Assembly (NCBI GenBank): GCA_937903315.1
Contig: CALCZO010000184.1
Location: forward strand, 1-11,268
Length of the DNA stretch: 11,268 nucleotides
Direction: 5' to 3'
From: an uncultured Alphaproteobacteria bacterium
GTDB lineage: Bacteria > Pseudomonadota > Alphaproteobacteria > Rhizobiales > Beijerinckiaceae
This document shows positions 1 to 6,224 of this stretch, piece by piece. The position numbers and the translations under genes are program-made. The notes beneath the pieces are model-generated. The model was not told where the DNA came from. It did no database searches and saw only the letters and a list, made by a program, of their open reading frames with translations. Within the stretch, counting starts at the first letter, position 1. The number at the start of each line of letters is the position of its first letter.

Positions 1-670
1 ATTCCTCGATCAGGACTTCCGAGGTCGGCGAGGCGTCGATGCCGCGCTCGACGATATCGATGAACTCGTCCTTGTTGTAGGCGATGCCGCCACCCGTGCC
101 GCCCATCGTGAACGACGGCCGGATGATCGCCGGCAGCCCGATGTCCTTCAGCGCTTCAAGCGCCGCGCCAAGCGTCTTGATGTGGTGCGAGCGCGGCGTT
201 TCCAGCCCGATCCTGGTCATCGCCTCGCGAAACAGTTCGCGGTCTTCGGCCTTGTCGATGGCCTGCGCCGTCGCGCCGATCAGTTCGACATCGAACTTCT
301 CCAGCACCGACATCTTGCCGCCCTTGCCGTCGTCGATCGATTTCTGGTTGAGCGACAACGCACAATTCAGCGCGGTCTGTCCGCCCATCGTCGGCAGGAC
401 AGCAAAGCCCTTTGAACGGTCGCCGCGTTCCTTCTCGATGATCTTGGCGACAATTTCCGCCGTGATCGGCTCGACATAGGTCGCATCGGCCAGTTCCGGA
501 TCGGTCATGATCGTCGCCGGATTGGAGTTGACCAGAACGATCCGGTACCCCTCTTCCTTCAGCGCTTTCACCGCCTGCGTGCCGGAATAGTCGAACTCGC
601 AGGCCTGACCGATGACAATCGGGCCCGCGCCAATGATGAGGATGGTGGACAGGTCGGTTCTTTTCGGCAT
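1..670 (-). CDS. carB: Carbamoyl-phosphate synthase large subunit, N-terminal part (runs off the left edge)
   Basis: Large subunit of carbamoyl-phosphate synthase, which makes carbamoyl phosphate from bicarbonate, ammonia (supplied by the CarA glutaminase) and two ATP for pyrimidine and arginine synthesis in the cytoplasm. Translation from ATG at 670 begins MPKRTDLSTILIIGAGPIVI, the classical CarB start. It continues with GQACEFDYSGTQA, VNSNPATIMTDPELAD, ADATYVEPIT, PTMGGQTALN and the ATP-grasp segment RPSFTMGGTGGG near residues 190-205. These belong to the pre-ATP-grasp and first ATP-grasp region of the carboxyphosphate half. Only about 223 of roughly 1,100 expected residues are inside the window; the frame is open at the edge, so this is an edge cut and not a broken gene. 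No strong Shine-Dalgarno sequence precedes the ATG. carA is not directly upstream, because the neighbour is the divergent gtrA-like gene. Confidence 0.97.
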   Translation of the reverse strand, partial: MPKRTDLSTILIIGAGPIVIGQACEFDYSGTQAVKALKEEGYRIVLVNSNPATIMTDPELADATYVEPITAEIVAKIIEKERGDRSKGFAVLPTMGGQTALNCALSLNQKSIDDGKGGKMSVLEKFDVELIGATAQAIDKAEDRELFREAMTRIGLETPRSHHIKTLGAALEALKDIGLPAIIRPSFTMGGTGGGIAYNKDEFIDIVERGIDASPTSEVLIEE

Positions 671-765
671 TTCAGATCGCTTTTGGCGCAACCTCGGCCT
701 CGCGATTCCCATGCCGGAAAGCGCGGGCGCGGAGCTGAGGGCTGGTTCATGTTCGCTAAAGCGCC

Positions 766-794
766 GCTATATCCCGGCCCGGCCCGGCGGCCAA
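766..794 (-). promoter_or_regulatory. Possible carB promoter (TTGGCC-N17-TATAGC)
   Basis: Read on the minus strand, a -35-like TTGGCC (794-789) is followed after 17 bases by a -10-like TATAGC (771-766). Transcription would begin near 759 and leave a carB leader of about 90 nt. Spacing is ideal but both hexamers are imperfect and the spacer is extremely GC-rich, so this is only a candidate. Confidence 0.25.
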
Positions 795-795
795 G

Positions 796-814
796 AAAAA
801 AGGTTGCGCCAACC
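796..814 (-). terminator. Terminator-like hairpin with T6 tract upstream of carB
   Basis: On the minus strand the sequence reads GGTTG-GCG-CAACC followed immediately by TTTTTT (801-796). A 5-bp perfect stem with a 3-base loop and a T tract has the layout of a small intrinsic terminator. It lies directly upstream of the candidate carB promoter, so it could shield carB from antisense read-through out of the gtrA-like region. The stem is short, so a chance hairpin is possible. Confidence 0.35.
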
Positions 815-892
815 GCATCCCGGCTGTGCATTGCGGGTCGGACGCAAGTCCCGCCCTCGCCAAACGGTCGCAAAGCGGCTAAGGCCGCGTCC

Positions 893-1276
893 ATGCGCGC
901 GCTCCTCGGTCAGTTCACGGCATTCTTCGGCGTCGGCCTCATCGCCGCGGTCGTCCACTATTCGGTACTGGTCGCGGGTGTCGAACTGTTCGGCGCGGGC
1001 CCGGTGCCTGCGACGCTTGCCGGCTACGTCTTCGGCGGCCTCGTGTCCTACCTGCTCAATCGCCGCCACACCTATCGGTCCGAGCGCCCGCATGAGGAGG
1101 CTGGCTGGCGCTTTGCAATCGTGGCTGCGGTCGGCTTCGTGCTGACCTACCTGTTGATGACGCTGTTTGTCGAGCGCTGGCACTGGCTCTATCTGCCGGC
1201 ACAGGTCCTCACCACCGGTCTGGTCCTGCTGTGGAGTTTCTTTGCCCACAAGTACTGGAGTTTCGCTCAGCGCTGA
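893..1276 (+). CDS. GtrA family small multi-pass membrane protein
   Basis: A 127-residue integral inner-membrane protein of the GtrA family. Members are four-helix proteins often linked to flipping or supplying polyprenyl-linked sugars during cell-surface polysaccharide synthesis; the substrate here is unknown. Four hydrophobic segments are visible at about residues 8-30, 38-56, 73-93 and 99-118. The family hallmarks are present: FFGVG near the first helix, SYLLNRRHTYRS (52-63) after the second, and the C-terminal FFAHKYWSF (117-124). The frame is open further upstream, but that extension is arginine/proline-rich and unlike the family. ATG 893 is chosen because AAGG lies 8 bases before it and the protein then has normal family length. 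It diverges from carB and converges with the DUF2798 gene, whose stop codon follows with no gap. No glycosyltransferase gene is adjacent. Confidence 0.88.
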   Translation: MRALLGQFTAFFGVGLIAAVVHYSVLVAGVELFGAGPVPATLAGYVFGGLVSYLLNRRHTYRSERPHEEAGWRFAIVAAVGFVLTYLLMTLFVERWHWLYLPAQVLTTGLVLLWSFFAHKYWSFAQR

Positions 1277-1504
1277 TCAGTCCTCGCGCGTCAGACGATA
1301 GGCAAGGCTGCGGATCGCCGGCGCCGCGAGAATGACGACCGGGAGCATCGTCACCCAGGCGATGAGCCACGATGACAGCCAGTTGCCGAGAAATCCGCCG
1401 CTGCCGACCAGACTGCGGCTCGCAATCCCGGCCGCGATCAGCGACGTCACGCCCGACTGGATGACACCGAAGACGAAATGAACGTGTTTGCGATGCGGAC
1501 GCAT
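1277..1504 (-). CDS. DUF2798 family two-helix membrane protein
   Basis: A 75-residue predicted inner-membrane protein matching the DUF2798 pattern; molecular function is unknown. A short basic head (MRPHRKHVHF) is followed by a first membrane segment at about residues 9-30, containing the family-like VFGVIQSGVTSLI. A loop with GGFLGNWLSSWL comes next, then a second segment at about 45-68 ending AAPAIRSLAYRL. The frame could be extended by 17 residues, but the extra part is cysteine/histidine-rich and unlike the family, so ATG 1504 is preferred. The ribosome binding site is weak (GATCAGGC just before the ATG). It follows the methyltransferase gene on the same strand after 67 bp and may be co-transcribed with it. 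It ends tail to tail against the gtrA-like gene. Confidence 0.82.
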   Translation of the reverse strand: MRPHRKHVHFVFGVIQSGVTSLIAAGIASRSLVGSGGFLGNWLSSWLIAWVTMLPVVILAAPAIRSLAYRLTRED

Positions 1505-1571
1505 GCCTGATCTCGCTGTGTGACAATGGGCCGGACAGATCCTGTTGCAAGACAAGCAGGAAACCAGCCGA

Positions 1572-2279
1572 TCAAACCACGCGATCTGCCTTGTGGCGAG
1601 CCTCGAACGTCATCCGCGCGCTGTTATGACCGATGTTCTGCGCAAGGCGGCGCGCATCGAAGCCGTGGCGATCGAGCCGGCTGATCAGTTCGTCCGCGGA
1701 GTGGGTGGAAAACCCCAGCTCGCCGCGCAGCGTGCGGTAGTCGGACAGCGTGGTGCGCACCAGCCCGACAAGGGCTGCACCCAGAAAGCCGCCCTGGAAG
1801 GCAAACCGCAGCAGCGCCAGCGCATCGGTGACGGGCGAGACATCGGGCGGGATCACATCGGCAAGAATCAGCCGGCCATCGGGCTTGAGCAGGCGGCGCC
1901 ATTCGACGAGCGAGGCTTCAAGCGTCGGCTCGTCGAGATACTGCAGCACCGAATTGGCAATGATCAGATCGAAATAGCCATCGGGATGGTCACCGAGGCG
2001 CTCCGGTCCGATCACCCGGATATTGGCATGATCGGCAAACTTCTGGCTGATTTTCTCGCGGGTGTTCGGCGCGGCATCACACAGGACAAGCTCTCCGGCC
2101 CGCGCCGCAACCAGCCCGGCCGATGACGCCTCGCCCGAACCATGATCGAGCACGCGCACCCCGTCCCGGTCGATCAACCGGACTATGTCGCTCGCCACGC
2201 CGCGATAATGCAGCAGCTTGTGCCGCTCGTTGGCATAGATCGACGGATCACGGTTCCAGAACTCAATCCACGAGGACAT
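1572..2279 (-). CDS. Class I SAM-dependent methyltransferase (type 11/12-like)
   Basis: A 235-residue soluble Rossmann-fold methyltransferase. Motif I is VRVLDHGSGEAS (about 41-52). The acidic residue that would bind the SAM ribose is D68 in ELVLCDAAP. Motif IV is GYFDLIIANSVLQYL (101-115) and the post-motif is LLKPDGRLILADV (130-142). The rest of the C-terminal half contains a hydrophobic stretch, LLRFAFQGGFLGAALVGLVR (156-175), that could contact membrane or a lipid substrate. The substrate cannot be read from sequence. A GTG two codons upstream (2285) is an alternative start, but ATG 2279 is chosen for its GGTGG-like site. The gene lies 76 bp downstream of the SLAC1-type gene and 67 bp upstream of the DUF2798 gene on the same strand. 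Confidence 0.88.
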   Translation of the reverse strand: MSSWIEFWNRDPSIYANERHKLLHYRGVASDIVRLIDRDGVRVLDHGSGEASSAGLVAARAGELVLCDAAPNTREKISQKFADHANIRVIGPERLGDHPDGYFDLIIANSVLQYLDEPTLEASLVEWRRLLKPDGRLILADVIPPDVSPVTDALALLRFAFQGGFLGAALVGLVRTTLSDYRTLRGELGFSTHSADELISRLDRHGFDARRLAQNIGHNSARMTFEARHKADRVV

Positions 2280-2355
2280 CAGCACACCACCGGCAGGACA
2301 ATTGCGAAAGCCGGTCAGCCATGCCGCAACTTACCCAAGGGCACAACCCTGCCAC

Positions 2356-3333
2356 CTACTCCGGCTGGCAGAATTCTCCGGACCTCAGCCCTGCAAGCGT
2401 GCGGATGATCAGGCCGCCGACGATCAGCACAACCAGCACAAGCAGGCCCAGCCCGAGGATCAGGAAGCCTGTCTTTCCGGTCAGTTCAGCCATCGTCAGG
2501 CTGGCGATGGTGATGGCAGCCATCGGGAAGGAGTAGGCCCACCACGACAGGAAGAACCTGAGGCGCGACAGGCGCGGCACCTGCGTCGCAAGGACCACCG
2601 TCAGGAACAGCGCGAAGTAATACAGGATTCGCGCGAACCCATCGAGCGCGCCGGTCAGACGCAGATAGGCCAGAAACCCGACAGCCGGCGGCGCAATCAG
2701 AATGAACAACGTCGGGGCAAGGCGCTCGGGGATCGGATTATGAAACAGGACCCGATTGAGAATGAGCGCGAAAATCGGCAGCCAGAACACGATGCCGATG
2801 GAAAAATACATCCAGGACACCTCGATATAGCCGAGCGGTACGCCGAGGATCGGAACAAGGATATTGCCGACAATCGGGATGAACCAGGCCGGGTTGAGAT
2901 GCGGCACCTGGAAATGATCGCGGTTGATCCACTGATTGAGCACCATCAGCGTCAGCACCAGATGCATCGGCGCGGCGATCAGGAACAGCGCATGCGAAAG
3001 ATCCGGCACGATATCGACGAAACTGATGCCGATCAGCAGCAGGCCGATGGTCGAGGCCGGAATGAAATGCAACCGTACCGGATGGTGGAATTCGGCAACA
3101 ACCGCCGCAGGATGGCGCATGATCTTGAGCGCATAGACGGCGAGGATCATCAGAAAGACCGCACCGGCCAACCCGGCAATGACAAGTCCGGCAGTCCCAA
3201 GAACGGGACTGAAACGGCCGGCCTTGTGAAGCGCGATGGCAAGACCCGCAACGCCCATGACAACGGCGAAAAACGATATTGGGAAATGCTCGAGGCGCGA
3301 GTGGACGGCAGGCAACTGGGTGTTGGGCGACAT
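2356..3333 (-). CDS. TehA/SLAC1 family anion channel or transporter
   Basis: A 325-residue polytopic inner-membrane protein of the tellurite-resistance/dicarboxylate transporter (TDT, SLAC1/TehA) family. It begins with a short polar head containing LEHFPISFFAVVMGVAGLAI (about 15-34), the signature first helix of the family. About ten hydrophobic segments follow, with charged loops such as KIMRHPAAVVAEFHHPVR between them. Family members conduct or transport small anions (nitrate, chloride, sulfite, C4-dicarboxylates) or affect tellurite resistance; which applies here is unknown. ATG 3333 is chosen because GGAA stands about 9 bases upstream. The longer frame to 3393 runs back through the AT-rich repeat and gives an unlikely MRWHVQYISY head. 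The gene has its own putative operator/promoter at 3351-3378, so it probably forms a unit separate from the upstream cytochrome gene. Confidence 0.88.
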   Translation of the reverse strand: MSPNTQLPAVHSRLEHFPISFFAVVMGVAGLAIALHKAGRFSPVLGTAGLVIAGLAGAVFLMILAVYALKIMRHPAAVVAEFHHPVRLHFIPASTIGLLLIGISFVDIVPDLSHALFLIAAPMHLVLTLMVLNQWINRDHFQVPHLNPAWFIPIVGNILVPILGVPLGYIEVSWMYFSIGIVFWLPIFALILNRVLFHNPIPERLAPTLFILIAPPAVGFLAYLRLTGALDGFARILYYFALFLTVVLATQVPRLSRLRFFLSWWAYSFPMAAITIASLTMAELTGKTGFLILGLGLLVLVVLIVGGLIIRTLAGLRSGEFCQPE

Positions 3334-3350
3334 GGGCGGCGTTCCGATCT

Positions 3351-3378
3351 CAATATATAAGCAATAACTAATATATTG
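3351..3378 (-). promoter_or_regulatory. AT-rich inverted repeat, likely operator of the SLAC1-type gene
   Basis: Perfect 8-bp arms CAATATAT (3351-3358) and ATATATTG (3371-3378) are separated by 12 bases, placing the arm centres 20 bp (about two helical turns) apart. Counting inner positions, 11 of 14 pairs match across the whole 28 bp. On the minus strand a -10-like TATATT (3357-3352) lies inside the repeat, about 18 bases before the SLAC1 start codon, so a bound protein would cover the promoter. The site is an abrupt AT island in GC-rich DNA. No good -35 is visible. No regulator gene is in the window. Confidence 0.6.
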
Positions 3379-3419
3379 GACGTGCCACCGCAAGCTGCGT
3401 TTTGGAGGCGGAACCGGCC

Positions 3420-3764
3420 CTAGTGTCGCAGCGACTTGAGGAAGGTGATCAGCGCGTCCGTCGCGTCCGGAGAGAACTGGAACTCCGGCATGTCGACGCC
3501 CTGGTGCCCGACCGCAACGCCCTCGACGAACGCTTCCTGCAGATTGTCGAGGTCATAGCGCGTGCGCAGCGTGCGGAACGGCGGCGCATGGCGGTGCGGA
3601 CTGGCCCCTTTCAGCCCGGTGGCATGACAGGATGCGCAATGCTTCTCGGCAATCACCTTGCCCGCCGCAATCACCTTCGCCCGCGTTTGCGCTGTGGTCG
3701 GACAATTGGTCGCGGCAAGCACCAGCGCTGCGACCATAACGCTCATCAAGCGGATCACGGACAT
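3420..3764 (-). CDS. Small exported c-type cytochrome (class I)
   Basis: A 114-residue single-haem cytochrome c expected in the periplasm. Residues 1-26 form a Sec signal peptide (basic start, hydrophobic core MVAALVLAA, likely cleavage after TTAQ). The haem attachment motif is CASCH (43-47) and the likely distal methionine ligand is M92 in GVDMPEF. The closing SPDATDALITFLKSL is the usual C-terminal helix of class I cytochromes. Mature size of about 88 residues is typical. ATG 3764 follows an AGGAAAGAGAGCG purine-rich stretch. It lies 36 bp downstream of the ABC exporter gene, so co-transcription is likely. Its redox partner cannot be told: no oxidase or dehydrogenase gene is near. The next gene downstream appears to have its own promoter. 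Confidence 0.9.
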   Translation of the reverse strand: MSVIRLMSVMVAALVLAATNCPTTAQTRAKVIAAGKVIAEKHCASCHATGLKGASPHRHAPPFRTLRTRYDLDNLQEAFVEGVAVGHQGVDMPEFQFSPDATDALITFLKSLRH

Positions 3765-3800
3765 GTCTCGCTCTCTTTCCTGCGAATCGGAACGAGTCTA

Positions 3801-5588
3801 TCACGCCTTGCCCATCAGAGGCGTTCCGTCGGTACTGATCACGCTGCCAAGTGCGCCGGCGCTGAGCCCGATGACGCGCGGGGCCAGCATCGCATAGCCC
3901 GAGCGGTGGGAGATGAACAGCACGGTCATATCAACCAATTCGCCGGCAAAAAGCGCCAGCAGATCGGCTTGACCCGGCTGATCGAGCGCTGAGGTGGCCT
4001 CGTCCAGAATGGCGAGCGACGGACGATGCAGGAGCAGGCGCGCAAAGGTCAGCCGTTGCTGCTCGCCGATGGACAGGTCGCGATCCCAGCGGGCACTCGC
4101 GTCGAGTTGCGCAATCCAGCCGGCCAATCCGCAGCGGGTCATCGCCGCCACCACCGCATCATTGTCGAACGTCTCCGCCGCGCTGGGATAACAGACCGCA
4201 TCACGCAAGGTTCCGAGCGGCAGATAGGGCCGCGCCGGCAGGAACATCAGGGAACTGTCCGGTGGCAGCGTGATCGTGCCCTGGCCCCACGGCCACAGCC
4301 CGGCAATCGCCCGGAGCAGCGTCGACTTCCCGACGCCCGCAAGCCCGGCCAGTTCCACCCGTTCGCCGCGATGCACCACCATGTCGATGGCCGAGATGAC
4401 AGGCGTGCCATTCGGCAGGCAGATCGCCACGCTGTCCAGCTTCAATTCGCCCGGCGCGCCAATCGACAACGCGATTCCGCCAGAAACAGCATCGCCGGCG
4501 GGAGACAGCCGCAGTTCTTCCTCAAAGCGCATGACGCGATACAGCGCAGCGCGCCAGTCGGCGAATTTGGCCACGTTGTCGACAATCCACCGCAGCGAGG
4601 CCTGCACCTGCGAAAACGCATCGACGAGCCGCATCAGCCCGCCGAATGTGACCGCACCGGCAAAATAGCCCGGTGCCGCCACGATCACTGGCACGATCAG
4701 CGACAGCCAGCCATAGCCGGACACGACCCAGGTCAGGCGGGCAAGCTTGAAGGCGATGCCGGTCAGCACCGACATCACCGCAAGGATCGGGGTGTTGAGA
4801 GCGATCCGTTCATCGGCTTCGCCGCGCAGGAAGCCGATGCTCTCGGCGCTTTCGGTCAGCCGCACGAGCGCAAAGCGCAGTTCCGCTTCCTTCTGCGACC
4901 GCTCCGCATTGAGCAGGATCAGCGGGCGACCGACGATGAACGCCAGCAGCGATCCGGCTCCGGCATAGATCAGGGCGCACCACACCATATAGCCGGGAAT
5001 CTGGATCTCCCGACCGCCGATGTAAAAGGTCAGGGCCGAGGACAGGGCCCACAGGACTCCGACAAATGTTGTCAGCAGGAACAGCTGCTGGGTGAAGCCG
5101 GCGGCGAGTTCGGCGGTCAGTTCGGCCAGCTTGCGCGAATCCTCCTGCACGCGCTGATCGGGATTGGACCCGATGGCACCGGCAAACACCAGCCGGTAGG
5201 GCCGTGCCCGCGTCAGCCACAGATCGGCGAGATGCATCGTCAGAGACTGGCGCAACGCGATCTTGAGCAGTTCCTGCGCAAGCGTCTGGGCGACGACGAG
5301 CGACAGCAGAACAGCCATCAATACAAAGAACCACCCGATCAGCGCCATGAATGCGGGCAGATCACGCTGGCTGAGGGTATCGAAAAACGCGCCATTCCAG
5401 CGGTTGAGCTGGACCTGTGCAATCATGTTGGCGATGAGAATGCCGGCGATGCCCGCTGACAGCGCGGCAATCCGCCAACGGCCTTGCGACCGGGCCAGAG
5501 CGCGCACGAACCAGCCCACGTCCTGCCAGACCGACTGGTGTCGATGCTCATGCCCATGCCCGGTTGACCCGGTGTCTGCCGTATTCAA
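3801..5588 (-). CDS. Fused permease/ATPase ABC exporter, SbmA/BacA/ABCD-like
   Basis: A 595-residue half-transporter with an N-terminal membrane domain and a C-terminal ATPase, expected to act as a homodimer in the inner membrane. The family includes BacA/SbmA peptide transporters (membrane part) and ABCD fatty-acyl carriers; substrate here is unknown. The membrane domain carries family motifs QLNRWNGAFFDTLSQRD and NPDQRVQEDSR. The ATPase has Walker A GLAGVGKST, signature LSIGEQQR, Walker B SLAILDEATSALD and H-loop FISHR. The expected Q-loop glutamine is alanine (FLPARPYLP). TTG 5588 is preferred because AGGGG lies 7 bases before it. Another TTG at 5615 would add 9 residues but has no ribosome site. 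No ATG exists near the N-terminus, which has a histidine cluster HGHEHRH. The cytochrome c gene follows 36 bp downstream. Confidence 0.9.
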   Translation of the reverse strand: MNTADTGSTGHGHEHRHQSVWQDVGWFVRALARSQGRWRIAALSAGIAGILIANMIAQVQLNRWNGAFFDTLSQRDLPAFMALIGWFFVLMAVLLSLVVAQTLAQELLKIALRQSLTMHLADLWLTRARPYRLVFAGAIGSNPDQRVQEDSRKLAELTAELAAGFTQQLFLLTTFVGVLWALSSALTFYIGGREIQIPGYMVWCALIYAGAGSLLAFIVGRPLILLNAERSQKEAELRFALVRLTESAESIGFLRGEADERIALNTPILAVMSVLTGIAFKLARLTWVVSGYGWLSLIVPVIVAAPGYFAGAVTFGGLMRLVDAFSQVQASLRWIVDNVAKFADWRAALYRVMRFEEELRLSPAGDAVSGGIALSIGAPGELKLDSVAICLPNGTPVISAIDMVVHRGERVELAGLAGVGKSTLLRAIAGLWPWGQGTITLPPDSSLMFLPARPYLPLGTLRDAVCYPSAAETFDNDAVVAAMTRCGLAGWIAQLDASARWDRDLSIGEQQRLTFARLLLHRPSLAILDEATSALDQPGQADLLALFAGELVDMTVLFISHRSGYAMLAPRVIGLSAGALGSVISTDGTPLMGKA

Positions 5589-5765
5589 CGCGCTGCCCCT
5601 GAAACCCCGGCCCAATTGGCCAGATCAACCGCAAAAACACAATGGCAATCAGACACCGCTGCCACAAATCAACCGCAGCGTGCGCCAGCACACGGAGCAT
5701 GGGCACCGCCATGTGACACTCTGACACCGATGCGGAAACCGACCTGCATCGTTCGGCGTGATCCA

Positions 5766-5777
5766 GCACCCGGGTGC
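5766..5777. repeat. 12-bp perfect palindrome upstream of small ORF 1
   Basis: GCACCCGGGTGC is a perfect 12-bp palindrome in the divergent gap between the ABC exporter and the first small plus-strand frame, 29 bases before that frame's ATG. A second, spaced inverted repeat (CGATGC at 5728-5733, GCATCG at 5746-5751) and a direct repeat of TGACAC (5714-5719, 5722-5727) lie just upstream. Any could be protein-binding, but short palindromes are common in GC-rich DNA. Confidence 0.25.
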
Positions 5778-5805
5778 CGCCGCCACACAACGAGGAACGC
5801 CAGTC

Positions 5806-5961
5806 ATGCCCTGTGATGCGCCAATCCGCCTCGGTTCTCTGGAGCAGCGTTCATCCGCCAGTGTGGTCAGGGCGATGGACCATCAGTTCCGGCTTTCGGT
5901 CACTCTGGTCGGTGTTCTGCTTCTGGCCACGCTCTCGGTCACCCTCGTCAACCTCCTCTGA
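5806..5961 (+). CDS. Small single-helix membrane protein, unknown (small ORF 1)
   Basis: A 51-codon frame of unknown function in a stretch otherwise without genes. It is supported by AGGAA ending 8 bases before ATG 5806, an excellent ribosome site. The protein has a soluble head of about 25 residues (MPCDAPIRLGSLEQRSSASV) and a single strong hydrophobic segment at the very C-terminus (about residues 28-51: FRLSVTLVGVLLLATLSVTL and the last residues). A later ATG (5875, with AGGG only 4 bases before it) would give 28 residues, mostly the helix. It lies divergent from the ABC exporter and upstream of a second small membrane frame on the same strand. No similarity is recognised. It could be a real tail-anchored micro-protein or a chance frame; the ribosome site favours the former. 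Confidence 0.4.
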   Translation: MPCDAPIRLGSLEQRSSASVVRAMDHQFRLSVTLVGVLLLATLSVTLVNLL

Positions 5962-5986
5962 TCCCCCGGACGCGGGATTTGCCACA

Positions 5987-6073
5987 ATGCTGCCGTCAAT
6001 GGCCCCAGAAAACGCCACCAGAAGCAATGATTCTGACGATGACGAGATGATTCGCGGCGGATCATCCGGGTGA
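5987..6073 (+). CDS. Possible acidic 28-residue micro-ORF
   Basis: A very short frame between the two small membrane frames, starting MLPSMAPENATRSNDSDDDE. It has a GGGA-like site about 8 bases before ATG 5987 and a polar, acidic composition with no membrane segment. It overlaps a small imperfect hairpin (6047-6065: ATGATTCG, CGG, CGGATCAT). Nothing in it is recognisable. It is listed only because it sits in line with two better frames; chance is at least as likely. Confidence 0.15.
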   Translation: MLPSMAPENATRSNDSDDDEMIRGGSSG

Positions 6074-6095
6074 TGACAGACGGGGGGCGTGCGTG

Positions 6096-6218
6096 ATGCA
6101 CTCTGACCACGAAAGCGGACGCGGCCCGATGGCGCTGGTGCTGACGATGCTGGTCGCCGGCATCGTTCTGGCCGCGATGACCCTGCCCGGTGCGGCCAGC
6201 ATCATCGCCGGGTTCTGA
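6096..6218 (+). CDS. Small single-helix membrane protein, unknown (small ORF 2)
   Basis: A 40-residue frame of unknown function. The start ATG 6096 is preceded by a run of six G (6082-6087) at 8-base spacing, a plausible Shine-Dalgarno sequence. The head is polar and charged (MHSDHESGRGP) and is followed by one hydrophobic segment, MALVLTMLVAGIVLAAMTLP (12-31), and the tail GAASIIAGF. The layout of polar cytoplasmic head and single helix is that of bacterial membrane micro-proteins. It ends 6 bases before the convergent methyltransferase gene. It shares strand and general design with small ORF 1, 134 bases upstream, but not sequence. No family is recognised, and expression is unproven. Confidence 0.4.
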   Translation: MHSDHESGRGPMALVLTMLVAGIVLAAMTLPGAASIIAGF

Positions 6219-6224
6219 CCCCCA

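Noticed and set aside
683..892. N-terminal extension of the GtrA-like protein to 683
   Set aside because: The additional 70 residues are Arg/Pro/Ala-rich, unlike GtrA proteins, and cover the carB leader region; ATG 893 has a better ribosome site and gives normal length.
1545..2126. A 193-codon plus-strand frame opposite the first methyltransferase
   Set aside because: The minus strand encodes clear SAM-binding motifs; the plus frame has no family features.
2302..3360. A 352-codon plus-strand frame opposite the SLAC1-type gene
   Set aside because: Very polar Arg/Asp/Gln/His-rich translation, the mirror of a hydrophobic membrane protein; no motifs.
4026..5459. A 477-codon plus-strand frame opposite the ABC exporter
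   Set aside because: Antisense shadow: Arg/Gln/His-rich, with no recognisable domain, and wholly inside a well supported exporter gene.
5548..5790. Minus-strand frame upstream of and overlapping the exporter start, with a hydrophobic piece beginning MAVPMLRVLAHAAVDLWQRC
   Set aside because: No ribosome site before its ATG (5712), overlaps the exporter N-terminus in another frame, and the hydrophobic piece is followed by an arginine-rich tail. Possible but not supported.
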